From the NCBI GenBank assembly GCA_963772845.1, contig CAVYYW010000016.1, forward strand, positions 124,001-188,000: a stretch of 64,000 nt of DNA. The letters are read 5' to 3'. Source of the DNA: CAVYYW01 sp963772845. Lineage in GTDB: Bacteria > Bacillota > Bacilli > Bacillales > Sporolactobacillaceae. Each line of letters opens with the position of its first letter. Position 1 is the first letter of the stretch. Shown piece by piece: positions 1 to 7,614 of the stretch. The translations under genes were made by a program, and so were the position numbers. A model generated the notes under the pieces. It was not told where the DNA came from. It saw only the letters and a program-made list of their open reading frames with translations, and made no database searches.

Positions 1-524
1 TCAACATGTGCAATAACTTCGAGAAGCATCTGACGCAGCGATTGGACGAGCTTAGATAAACGTCCTTCCATTTGCCCCATTGCCACATTCATTGCACGAT
101 CTGTTTTAGATCGAATCAAATCCATGACAGCCTCTGCTTGGGATAAGTCGATGCGCCCATTCAGAAAAGCCCTCTTTGTAAATTCACCTGGTTCTGCCAG
201 ACGTGCGCCCTGCTGTAAAGCCAACTCCAGAATACGATTTACAGACATGAGTCCCCCATGACAGTTAATTTCAATAATATTTTCTCTTGTAAAGGTTCTC
301 GGCGCCTGTAATACTGAAACCATTACTTCCTCCACAACCTGCTGTGTGTCCGGTTCAAGAATCTTTCCGTATTGAATGGTGTGAGATGCTGCCTCCTCCA
401 GTGTTTGCTTTCCTTTATATATCGTATCAGCTATTTGAATGGCTTCCGGCCCGCTCAATCTCACAATAGCAATGGCTCCTTCTCCCATTGGTGTGGAAAT
501 AGCCGCAATTGTATCTGTTTCCAT
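1..524 (-). CDS. mnmE: tRNA modification GTPase MnmE (N-terminal part; gene runs off the window)
   Basis: MnmE works with MnmG to modify U34 of certain tRNAs (5-carboxymethylaminomethyl group), binding tetrahydrofolate through its N-terminal domain and GTP through a later G domain. The reverse strand translates from an ATG at 524 as METDTIAAISTPMGEGAIAI, the typical N-terminus, followed by VRLSGPEAIQIAD. A Shine-Dalgarno GAGGTG lies about 5 bases upstream. Only about 174 codons are inside the window, so the G domain and C-terminal Cys motif are not visible. It is the last leftward gene of the conserved rpmH-rnpA-yidD-spoIIIJ-jag-mnmE group, but it is separated from jag by a terminator and a DnaA-box cluster. 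Confidence 0.95.
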   Translation of the reverse strand, partial: METDTIAAISTPMGEGAIAIVRLSGPEAIQIADTIYKGKQTLEEAASHTIQYGKILEPDTQQVVEEVMVSVLQAPRTFTRENIIEINCHGGLMSVNRILELALQQGARLAEPGEFTKRAFLNGRIDLSQAEAVMDLIRSKTDRAMNVAMGQMEGRLSKLVQSLRQMLLEVIAHV

Positions 525-603
525 TGCTTTCACCTCGTTACTTCCTCTTTTACATTATAAAAATCTATTTTATACCGCCTTGATTTCAGTATTCAGTTAA
601 GAA

Positions 604-722
604 TTATCCACATGGTAAATTCCTAACAACATAAGATAACATATTTTCGCCTGTGGATAAAGTTTTTCAGGTAATTTTCCTGTGGATAAAATTTTCAAAA
701 AATTATTTTAAAGTTATCCACA
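604..722. other. Outlying cluster of four perfect DnaA boxes between mnmE and jag
   Basis: Within 120 bp there are four exact 9-mers of the DnaA-box consensus: TTATCCACA at 604-612 and 714-722, and its reverse complement TGTGGATAA at 652-660 and 681-689. The surrounding sequence is very AT-rich. It lies about 3.3 kb left of dnaA in the non-coding gap between jag and mnmE. It may titrate DnaA, act as an accessory origin element, or regulate the mnmE promoter; the sequence alone cannot choose between these. Confidence 0.8.
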
Positions 723-752
723 AGTATGATTTTTTTATTCGACAAAATTCCA

Positions 753-780
753 CAAAAAAAATACCATCCTTTTGGATGGC
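753..780 (-). terminator. Rho-independent terminator after jag
   Basis: Read on the minus strand, GGATGGC/ACCATCC-type arms (positions 774-780 and 763-769) enclose a TTTT-like loop and are followed by a run of T residues (753-762). It sits just past the jag stop codon and ends the rpmH-to-jag transcript. Confidence 0.8.
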
Positions 781-798
781 ATTATAAAGAAAAAGCGA

Positions 799-1428
799 TT
801 ATTTTGAAGCAAGTGCCGGGTGAACCACGACATATCTGACTGGTTCTTCCCCATTTGAAGATGTCGTAATCCCCGGATAATTTTGTAGAGAGGTATGAAT
901 AATTTTTCGTTCATACGCAGGCATTGGATCCAGCTGGAAAGATTTACGCTCCCGAATAGCACGAGCTGCCATCCGTTCTGCCAGGTGTTGTAAAGCTTCC
1001 TGGCGTCTTGATCGATAATCCTCCGCATCAATAACTATCTTCATCTTATGATCAGCGGCTTTGTTCGCCACTAAATTTGCAAGATATTGTAAAGCATTAA
1101 GGGTATGACCCCTTTTGCCTATTAAAATCGCCAAATTATCGCCAATAAGCTGAATTTCCATTGTTCGATCATTGACTTCAGTCACTTTGACTTCGACTGA
1201 TTGTTCCAAATGATTAACAATTGACTCGACATACTTTGCAACTGCCTCGGCGGGTGTTTCTTTAAGCGTCACTTTAACTGATGCTTTCCTCGCACCCAAA
1301 CCAAGCAGTCCCTTTTTAGGCTCTTCTAAGATGTCGATCATAACCTGATCCCGCGATGCAGATAAGACTATTAATGCTTTTTCAACAGCTTCATCAATCG
1401 ATTTCCCGCTCTCTACAGCTTCCCTCAC
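799..1428 (-). CDS. jag: RNA-binding protein Jag / KhpB (SpoIIIJ-associated)
   Basis: 209 residues, the usual length for Jag/KhpB, which binds RNA and in streptococci affects cell elongation. An N-terminal Jag domain (about 1-50, with GLLGLGARKASVKV) is followed by a KH domain containing LIGKRGHTLNALQYL (about 100-115) and a C-terminal R3H domain (RSFQ-like ERKIIHTSL region, about 150-205). The start is GTG at 1428. It overlaps the TGA stop of spoIIIJ (GTGA), so the two are translationally coupled, as is normal in Firmicutes. Confidence 0.95.
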   Translation of the reverse strand: MREAVESGKSIDEAVEKALIVLSASRDQVMIDILEEPKKGLLGLGARKASVKVTLKETPAEAVAKYVESIVNHLEQSVEVKVTEVNDRTMEIQLIGDNLAILIGKRGHTLNALQYLANLVANKAADHKMKIVIDAEDYRSRRQEALQHLAERMAARAIRERKSFQLDPMPAYERKIIHTSLQNYPGITTSSNGEEPVRYVVVHPALASK

Positions 1429-2213
1429 TTTTTCTTCGCTCCTCCCGGTTGATTACTTTTTACAACATCAATTTCCGATTTCTTTGGAGCATAAACATAG
1501 TGTGTTTGCACGATCATGAAAATATTACCGACGACCCAGTACAGCGCAAGCGCTGCCGGGAAGGCAAATGCCATACCTGCAATGAAAATAGGGAAAATAT
1601 ACATCATCATTTTCATTTGAGGGTTTGCATTTCCAGTACGGCCAAGCATAATTTTTTGCTGAATAAACGTTGTCAGACCCGCAACGACCGGTAAGATGTG
1701 ATAAGGGTCGGCGTGGCCAAGACTAAACCAAAGAAAGTCAGAATGCTTAATGGCCTCAGTTCTTGATATGGCGTGATAAAACGCAATAAGAATAGGCATC
1801 TGAATAACAATAGGGAAACAGCCAGCTAAAGGATTAACTTTATTTGACTGAAACAGTTTCATTGTCTCTTCCTGAAGTTTCTTTTGTGTTTTTTGATCCT
1901 TTGAACTGTATTGTTCTCTTAACTTCTTTAATTCAGGCTGAACTTCCTGCATTGCCTTAGAACTTCTTGTCTGTTTAATCATGAGCGGAAGAAGAACAAG
2001 TCTGACAATAATTGTCGTAATAACAATAGATATGCCGTAGCTTCCACCGAACAGATCCGCTACATATGTGATAAACCATGATAACGGATAGACAAAATAG
2101 TGGCTCCAAATTCCTGTTGTTGAAGCATCTACTGGCTGATTAATGCTGGAACAGCCTGAGAGGACACCCACTAGAAGCACAAGTGCTCCTATTAAGGCAA
2201 TCTTTTTTCTCAA
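1425..2213 (-). CDS. spoIIIJ: Membrane protein insertase YidC/SpoIIIJ
   Basis: YidC/Oxa1-family insertase that places membrane proteins in the bilayer with or without SecYEG. The SpoIIIJ paralogue is also needed for forespore sigma-G activity through SpoIIIAE. The 262 residues begin with a lipoprotein signal peptide (LVGVLSGCSS; Cys at about 21), followed by five hydrophobic segments and the conserved motif GCFPIVIQMPILIAFYHAIS in the second helix. The C-terminal tail is basic. It lies between yidD and jag and overlaps jag by 4 bases. Confidence 0.95.
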   Translation of the reverse strand: MRKKIALIGALVLLVGVLSGCSSINQPVDASTTGIWSHYFVYPLSWFITYVADLFGGSYGISIVITTIIVRLVLLPLMIKQTRSSKAMQEVQPELKKLREQYSSKDQKTQKKLQEETMKLFQSNKVNPLAGCFPIVIQMPILIAFYHAISRTEAIKHSDFLWFSLGHADPYHILPVVAGLTTFIQQKIMLGRTGNANPQMKMMMYIFPIFIAGMAFAFPAALALYWVVGNIFMIVQTHYVYAPKKSEIDVVKSNQPGGAKKK

Positions 2214-2261
2214 AAACCTAACCCCCCTAGTGACCTAAGCATTTCTCTTACATCGTAAAGG

Positions 2262-2483
2262 TTACTTCTTTTTTTCGGGAACGGGATCAAACCCGCCCGA
2301 ATGGAACGGCTGGCATTTTAAAATTCTTGCTATGGCTAGATAGCCGCCTTTAAAAAAACCAAACCGCTTTACGGCTTCCAATCCATATTCTGAACATGTC
2401 GGGTAAAACCGGCATGCCGGCGGTGTCAGAGGAGAAATGAATTTTTGATAGAACCGAATGATTCCGATCAGCAACCATTTCAT
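2262..2483 (-). CDS. yidD: Membrane protein insertion efficiency factor YidD
   Basis: 73-residue YidD-family protein (formerly DUF37), a small peripheral membrane protein that assists YidC-dependent insertion. The family signature is plain: FYQKFISPLTPPACRFYPTC followed by SEYGLEAVKRFG, and a C-terminal CQPFHSGGFDPVP. Two conserved Cys lie in the CRFYPTCS motif. It starts 4 bases after the rnpA stop and precedes spoIIIJ, the standard neighbourhood. Confidence 0.95.
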   Translation of the reverse strand: MKWLLIGIIRFYQKFISPLTPPACRFYPTCSEYGLEAVKRFGFFKGGYLAIARILKCQPFHSGGFDPVPEKKK

Positions 2484-2487
2484 TGGA

Positions 2488-2838
2488 TCACCTTCTGGAT
2501 GATTTTAATACTTTAGCCCGTTTTAGAACATGCTGAAGACTGCTTTCTATTTCAGCAAAAGTCATACTGGCTGCCGGATTTCTGGCAATAACGACATAAT
2601 CGCACCCTTTTTCAAGGCGGCTATCCAGGCTGCGGAAAACTTCTTTGACTTTCCGCTTGATCCTGTTCCTTGTTACGGCGTTGCCGATTTTTTTGCTGAC
2701 TGATAGGCCGAGTCTGCATTCAACACGCTCAGGAAATTTCAATACATAAACGACAAATTGTCTATTAGCTGTAGATCTTCCTCTTTTAAAAACGAGCTGA
2801 AAGTCATTATTTTTCTTTAATCTTAGCAATGTCTTCAT
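2488..2838 (-). CDS. rnpA: Ribonuclease P protein component
   Basis: Basic protein subunit of RNase P, which removes the 5' leader of pre-tRNAs. The chosen start (ATG at 2838, MKTLLRLKKNNDFQLVFKRG) gives 116 residues, the family norm, with GGAGTG about 6 bases upstream. A longer in-frame reading to 2892 adds 18 residues not typical of the family. The RNase P signature is visible: GLSVSKKIGNAVTRNRIKR at about residues 50-68. It lies between rpmH and yidD. Confidence 0.95.
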   Translation of the reverse strand: MKTLLRLKKNNDFQLVFKRGRSTANRQFVVYVLKFPERVECRLGLSVSKKIGNAVTRNRIKRKVKEVFRSLDSRLEKGCDYVVIARNPAASMTFAEIESSLQHVLKRAKVLKSSRR

Positions 2839-3006
2839 TTTTTCACTCCGTCTGTAAGGATCGGCCAGCTGACAACTATCCTTATCAGGCATTCTGCACG
2901 ATTATGGACAAAAATGATGAGAACAACCCACATTCGCTAAACGCCCGTTGTGAATGCAAGGTTGTCCCTTAGCTGGCCTATTAAAATTTTAGCGATTCTT
3001 GTCAAT

Positions 3007-3057
3007 GTAAAGAAAACCCGGCTATCGCCGAAATGGCAAAGCCTTGGTTTTCTTGCA
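3007..3057 (-). terminator. Hairpin in the rpmH-rnpA interval
   Basis: Arms AAGAAAACC (3010-3018) and GGTTTTCTT (3046-3054) flank further GC pairing, and on the minus strand the hairpin is followed by a T-rich stretch. It may be a weak terminator or a processing site that lowers rnpA relative to rpmH. The pairing is visible but the function is inferred. Confidence 0.45.
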
Positions 3058-3094
3058 TCGACTTAATTAAAATTTTGTTTATCCTTATCAGTGT

Positions 3095-3125
3095 AAAAAA
3101 GACCACTGTTGATCTCACAGTGGCC
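3095..3125 (-). terminator. Terminator/attenuator right after rpmH
   Basis: On the minus strand, a CCACTGT/ACAGTGG stem (3117-3123 and 3103-3109) with a seven-base loop is followed by a TTTTTT run (3095-3100). It starts at the rpmH stop, so transcription probably stops in part here, keeping L34 mRNA above rnpA mRNA. Confidence 0.75.
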
Positions 3126-3260
3126 TTATGCTGATAATACTTTTCTTCCTTTGCGGCGACGGCGCGCTAGAACTCTACGTCCATTTTTTGTTGCCATACG
3201 AGAGCGAAAACCGTGTACTTTCTTTCTTTTACGGGTATTTGGTTGATACGTACGTTTCAT
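3126..3260 (-). CDS. rpmH: 50S ribosomal protein L34
   Basis: A 44-residue basic protein from an ATG at 3260 with AGGAGGTG upstream. The translation begins MKRTYQPNTRKRKKVHGFRS, continues RMATKNGRRVLARRRRKGRK and ends VLSA, which is L34 over its full length. It is the first gene of the leftward group and is divergent from dnaA across oriC. Confidence 0.97.
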   Translation of the reverse strand: MKRTYQPNTRKRKKVHGFRSRMATKNGRRVLARRRRKGRKVLSA

Positions 3261-3539
3261 TATTATTACACCTCCTGAATCAAAAATCCTTCCAGCAAAT
3301 ATATTTTCTTTTGCTGTTTGATGACCTTTACTTCATCATCGTCCATCCTATCTTCTATTTCATCTCCAGCGGATTAACCGCCTTCCTGTTTGTACAAATA
3401 GGATTAAAGACCAAACACAGTCTGGCTTATTATAAGAAGAATACTGCGAAATGTCAAGACCCTCCTTAAGAAGATCCAGGATCATCCGTATCCCTCTCTT
3501 ATAATTATACACAGCTTTTAACTGAGGACAACCTGTATA

Positions 3540-3990
3540 ACATTGTGGATAATTTTTTATCCCCAATTTTTTATCCAGACACTTATCGACATTTTTTCAA
3601 CTAGTTCATGCCCTGTGGACAATTTTTGTGCACAGCATCTGAGGCTTGTGGATAACACTTTAAAACCCATTGCAACCGTTGAATTTTTTTGTTATGATTA
3701 GTTTGTTTTAATCCGTGTATAACTTCATGCCCAATATACATTGTCCACAGCTTGTGGATAATAATGTGGACAACTATTCACACCCTGTGAGGGAATTTAT
3801 CCCCAATTTGACGAAACATGTCGACAACTCTTCCATATTCTTTTATACTGTCGAATATTGATGTGGATAACTATATATTTTATTTATACTGTTTTTTATT
3901 TAAACTTCATGCTTTGTCACTGATATGTCTGAGTTTTTGGACATTATTTTTGTCTTAAAAGAGTTTTTATATCTAAAAAAAAGGGGGGGA
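3540..3990. other. oriC: Chromosomal origin oriC, part upstream of dnaA (incA/B-like)
   Basis: The rpmH-dnaA gap is AT-rich and holds four perfect DnaA boxes TGTGGATAA at 3544-3552, 3647-3655, 3753-3761 and 3862-3870. It also has one-mismatch boxes TGTGGACAA at 3614-3622 and 3765-3773 and TTGTCCACA at 3741-3749. A TGTCGAA at 3849-3855 matches the Spo0A-box core, a site known to modulate origin firing in B. subtilis. This region also carries the dnaA promoter, which DnaA itself probably represses. Confidence 0.9.
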
Positions 3991-3997
3991 AGCCGCG

Positions 3998-5371
3998 TTG
4001 GAAAATATTCATGATCTATGGGATGAAGCCTTAAAGGATATCCAAAAAAAGTTGAGCAAGCCAAGCTTTGATACCTGGCTAAAGGCAACCAGTGCACATG
4101 CCTTGGAAGCGGACACTTTGACAATTACAGCACCGAATGAATTTGCGCGGGACTGGCTGGAATCAAGGTATTCACATTTGATTGAAGATACAATTAAAGA
4201 ATTAACTGGATCAGTGCTTGCCATTAAGTTCATTATTCCTCAGAATAAGCAGGATGATGAAGATTTTGACATGAATCAACTGAAAAAGAAAAGCGGACAA
4301 AAGCAGGTTCCGCAATCCTTTGAACAGCAAAAAAGCATGCTTAATTCCAAGAATACGTTTGACACCTTTGTCATTGGAACAGGCAACCGTTTTGCGCATG
4401 CCGCATCACTTGCAGTAGCTGAAGCACCAGCGAAAGCCTATAATCCATTATTTATTTATGGAGGCGTTGGTCTCGGAAAGACCCATTTAATGCACGCCAT
4501 TGGTCATTATGTAATTGAGCATAATTCGGATGCAAAAGTTGTCTATCTATCATCTGAAAAGTTTACAAATGAGTTTATAAATTCTATCCGTGATAATAAA
4601 ACGGGGAATTTCAGAGACAAATATCGCAATGTAGACGTGCTTCTTATTGATGATATTCAATTTTTGGCTGGAAAAGAACAGACACAGGAAGAATTTTTTC
4701 ATACGTTTAATACCTTGCATGAAGAATTTAAACAGATTGTCATTTCCAGTGATCGTCCGCCGAAAGAAATTCCTACGCTTGAAGATCGGCTGCGTTCCCG
4801 TTTTGAGTGGGGACTGATCACAGATATTACACCGCCTGATCTTGAAACACGAATCGCTATTTTGAGAAAAAAAGCAAAAGCAGACGGGCTTGATATGCCT
4901 AATGAAGTCATGCTGTATATTGCTAATCAAATAGATACGAATATTAGAGAGCTGGAAGGCGCCCTGATCAGGGTTGTCGCCTATTCATCTCTAACAAATC
5001 AGGACGTAAATGTGGATCTGGCCGCAGAAGCTTTAAAAGATATCATTCCATCTGCGAAACCAAAGGTCATTACAATAAAAGATATTCAGCTTGCTGTTGG
5101 AGAAGAATATCAGGTTCGGCTTGAAGATTTTTCAGCAAAAAAACGCACGAAATCCATTGCTTTTCCAAGACAGATTGCGATGTATCTTTCAAGAGAATTA
5201 ACGGACTACTCCCTTCCTAAAATAGGTGAAGAATTTGGCGGCAGAGATCATACAACCGTCATACATGCTCATGAAAAAATTTCGAAGCTGCTTGCTTCCG
5301 ACCGTGACTTACAAAATTCAATTAAACAATTAGCTGAGCAACTGAAAACGCCCATTAAGCTTAAAAATTAA
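3998..5371 (+). CDS. dnaA: Chromosomal replication initiator protein DnaA
   Basis: AAA+ initiator that binds DnaA boxes and melts oriC. Its 457 residues show domain I (MENIHDLWDEALKDIQKKLS), a short variable linker (about 85-115), the AAA+ domain with Walker A GGVGLGKTH at 155-163 and LLIDDIQFL as Walker B, and C-terminal domain IV with the DNA-binding signature GGRDHTTVIHAHEKI at about 414-428. The start is TTG at 3998 after a strong purine-rich AAGGGGGGG. The initiator Met aligns with the usual MENI start. It is flanked on both sides by DnaA boxes, consistent with autoregulation. Confidence 0.98.
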   Translation: MENIHDLWDEALKDIQKKLSKPSFDTWLKATSAHALEADTLTITAPNEFARDWLESRYSHLIEDTIKELTGSVLAIKFIIPQNKQDDEDFDMNQLKKKSGQKQVPQSFEQQKSMLNSKNTFDTFVIGTGNRFAHAASLAVAEAPAKAYNPLFIYGGVGLGKTHLMHAIGHYVIEHNSDAKVVYLSSEKFTNEFINSIRDNKTGNFRDKYRNVDVLLIDDIQFLAGKEQTQEEFFHTFNTLHEEFKQIVISSDRPPKEIPTLEDRLRSRFEWGLITDITPPDLETRIAILRKKAKADGLDMPNEVMLYIANQIDTNIRELEGALIRVVAYSSLTNQDVNVDLAAEALKDIIPSAKPKVITIKDIQLAVGEEYQVRLEDFSAKKRTKSIAFPRQIAMYLSRELTDYSLPKIGEEFGGRDHTTVIHAHEKISKLLASDRDLQNSIKQLAEQLKTPIKLKN

Positions 5372-5463
5372 TGGACACTTTCACTAAATCGGATTAACAT
5401 ACCATTACAGCACCAAAAGTTATTAACTGACGGTGTTGATAACCTGTTCAGCTAAGGTTTTAT

Positions 5464-5572
5464 TTATACACAACCTATCCACATGTGGATAGGTGTTCTA
5501 TTCTCGTTTTTTACTACTTATCCACAAATTCACAGCGCCTACTATTACTACGACTACTTTTTTAAAAAATAA
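5464..5572. other. oriC: oriC part downstream of dnaA: DnaA boxes plus DnaA-trio unwinding element
   Basis: TTATACACA (5464-5472), an inverted box pair CTATCCACA/TGTGGATAG (5475-5492) and a perfect TTATCCACA (5518-5526) precede a GC-containing spacer. Then comes a run of 3-base repeats TACTATTACTACGACTAC (5540-5557) and an AT-only tract. This is the arrangement of the B. subtilis incC/DUE, where DnaA-trios guide the DnaA filament onto one strand. The melting site is therefore predicted at about 5540-5572, just before dnaN. Confidence 0.85.
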
Positions 5573-5593
5573 AGAGATATAGGAGGGATTCTT

Positions 5594-6772
5594 GTGTCTA
5601 AAATGATAGACAATTCACAGGAAACCGATCTAGCACTGCAATTCACGATCGTTAAAGACAAGCTTGTAGAAGCTGTAAACCATGTTATGAAGGCCGTTTC
5701 GTCCCGTACAACCATCCCAATTCTCACGGGAATTAAACTAACCGCAAGCCATGATGGCGTTACCGTTACTGGCAGCGATTCAGATATTTCGATAAAAGCG
5801 TTTATTCCTCTTGAAGAAAACGATGAATCTTATGTATCGATTGAAAAACCAGGAAGCATCGTCCTTCAGGCACGTGTTTTTTCTGACATCGTAAGAAAAT
5901 TACCGAATGATTCGGTACATATGGAAGTAGACAGCCGTATGATGATAAAGATTACTTCCGGTTCATCTGAATTCAATCTCAATGGCCTCGATGCTGAAGA
6001 ATATCCGCGTCTGCCGTTGATTGAAGAAGAGAATGTCCTCTCCATAAAGACAGACCTGTTAAAGCATTTGGTGAGACAGACGGTTTATGCAGTGTCCACC
6101 TCAGAAACACGACCTGTCTTAACGGGGGTTAATTGGACCATACAAGACGGTAAGCTTGACTGTGTTGCAACAGACAGCCACCGTTTGGCAATCCGCTCAC
6201 TGCCGATCAATCATCCGGAAGGAACAGAATATAAAAATGTTGTCATACCAGGAAAAAGCTTGAGTGAGCTTTCAAAAATTCTTGACGACGGCGGTGAGGA
6301 AGTAAAAATAGTTATTACAGAGAGCCAGGTACTATTTAAAGCAAAGCATCTTGAATTTATTTCACGACTGCTCGATGGAAATTATCCAGAAACAGATCGT
6401 CTTATTCCTAGTGAAAGCAAAACAGACATTATTTTATCAACCAAACAATTGCTGCAGGCGATCGATCGTGCATCACTTCTTGCAAAAGATGAAAGAAACA
6501 ATATTGTTAAGCTGCAAACGAAATCTGACGAGGTAGAAGTTTCTTCTCAATCACCAGAGCTTGGCCGTGTCTTTGAGAACATTGCTGCAGAAAGTATTGA
6601 TGGGGAAGAACTGAAAATTTCATTCAGTGCAAAATTTATGATGGACGCTTTAAGCAGAATAGATGCTAATGATATTCGTATTAGTTTCACCGGGGCCATG
6701 CGGCCATTTGTGATCAGACCAGTAGAAGATGACGGGATTTTAATGCTGATTCTTCCTGTTAGAACGTATTAA
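5594..6772 (+). CDS. dnaN: DNA polymerase III sliding clamp (beta subunit)
   Basis: Ring clamp that tethers DNA polymerase and many partners to DNA. The protein of 392 residues covers all three clamp domains: VSSRTTIPILTGIKL near the N-terminus, LDGNYPETDRLIP in the middle and the invariant C-terminal ILPVRTY. It starts at GTG 5594 with AGGAGGG six bases upstream. This gives about 14 extra residues (MSKMIDNSQETDLA) before the usual FTI-KDKLVEAV start. ATG 5603 is an alternative but lies farther from the Shine-Dalgarno. A terminator follows. Confidence 0.97.
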   Translation: MSKMIDNSQETDLALQFTIVKDKLVEAVNHVMKAVSSRTTIPILTGIKLTASHDGVTVTGSDSDISIKAFIPLEENDESYVSIEKPGSIVLQARVFSDIVRKLPNDSVHMEVDSRMMIKITSGSSEFNLNGLDAEEYPRLPLIEEENVLSIKTDLLKHLVRQTVYAVSTSETRPVLTGVNWTIQDGKLDCVATDSHRLAIRSLPINHPEGTEYKNVVIPGKSLSELSKILDDGGEEVKIVITESQVLFKAKHLEFISRLLDGNYPETDRLIPSESKTDIILSTKQLLQAIDRASLLAKDERNNIVKLQTKSDEVEVSSQSPELGRVFENIAAESIDGEELKISFSAKFMMDALSRIDANDIRISFTGAMRPFVIRPVEDDGILMLILPVRTY

Positions 6773-6787
6773 ATCATCTTGAAAAGC

Positions 6788-6839
6788 CAAGCATTCACCT
6801 AGGCTGAGCGAAAGCCTGTGTGGGTGCTTATCTTTTTTT
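6788..6839 (+). terminator. Terminator after dnaN
   Basis: A long imperfect stem (AAGCATTCACCTAGGCT against AGCCTGTGTGGGTGCT) is followed by TCTTTTTTT ending at 6839. It separates dnaA-dnaN from the rlbA-recF group. Confidence 0.8.
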
Positions 6840-6900
6840 GTAAGAATAAAAGAGAGTGAAAGACTTATCACCGTGTTAAACTAACAAAGGAGGTTTTAAA

Positions 6901-7119
6901 ATGCAGGAAGTAAAAATAAATGAAACAGACGACTTTATGACACTTGCTCAGCTATTAAAATATACAGGCGTAATTAGTACAGGAGGGCAGGCAAAATGGT
7001 TTTTATCCGAGCAGCCTGTGCTTGTGAACGATGAAGCCGAACAGCGGCGTGGCCGCAAACTGTACGATGGAGACCGTGTTGAAATTGCGGAATATGGCGC
7101 TTTTATATTAAAAAAGTAA
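6901..7119 (+). CDS. rlbA: S4-domain RNA-binding protein RlbA (YaaA), ribosome maturation
   Basis: 72 residues forming one S4 RNA-binding domain, TLAQLLKYTGVISTGGQAKW to LVNDEAEQRRGRKLYDGDRV. B. subtilis YaaA/RlbA has the same length and lies between dnaN and recF. It is thought to act in large-subunit biogenesis. AAAGGAGGTTTTAAA gives an excellent ribosome binding site. In B. subtilis recF follows within a few bases; here about 495 bp, mostly a repeat element, intervene. Confidence 0.92.
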   Translation: MQEVKINETDDFMTLAQLLKYTGVISTGGQAKWFLSEQPVLVNDEAEQRRGRKLYDGDRVEIAEYGAFILKK

Positions 7120-7147
7120 CGCAGACGGCTCAAATTCACATTTTTGC

Positions 7148-7506
7148 TGATTGAAGTGGTGGGCACGAGACTCCTTGGCGCAAGAAAGCTATGAACTCCG
7201 CAGGATTGCTTCCAAGCGAGACCCGCAGAAGCGAGGAACGAGCAACGAGGAGGCTCGCGGACGCCTGCGGAAAGCGAGGGTATTTCCGCTTTCAATGGAT
7301 TGCCTCCGCATTTTCATCGTGCGGTGTGGTCCCAAAGAGGGTAATTCAAGTCCAGTGGGAAAAGCAACAGCTGAAGCCCCCGCAGGACGTCTTAAGGAAG
7401 ATCGGCTAAGACCATCACGTCCTGTGACAATGCCGATCCTACCCACGTCCAATGGGCGTGAGGAGGCTCGTGGTCTGCCCACGGCAAACAGGAACTTTCC
7501 AAAGCT
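7148..7506 (+). repeat. Dispersed intergenic repeat, copy A (inserted between rlbA and recF)
   Basis: The block starts TGATTGAAGTGGTGGGCACG (then AGACTCC) and ends AACTTTCCAAAGCT. The same two termini, in opposite orientation, bound copy B at 42325-42477. Between them are motifs such as CGAGGAGGCTCGCGG and CCTGCGGAAAGCGAGGG, familiar from non-coding repeats widespread in Bacillaceae genomes. It is much more GC-rich than its surroundings. Short reading frames across it on both strands look like chance. It separates two genes that are normally co-transcribed. Confidence 0.7.
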
Positions 7507-7614
7507 CGTCTCGAAGGGAAAATAGATTTTTTCAGTGGCAACCTCACAACTATCAATACGTCTGTCTATTTTTAAAAACAGAAGGTTTCTCGAAACTCAC
7601 GGAGGGATTTCTTT

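Noticed and set aside
3128..3566. Open frames opposite rpmH
   Set aside because: The minus strand encodes L34 over its full length; the others are shadows.
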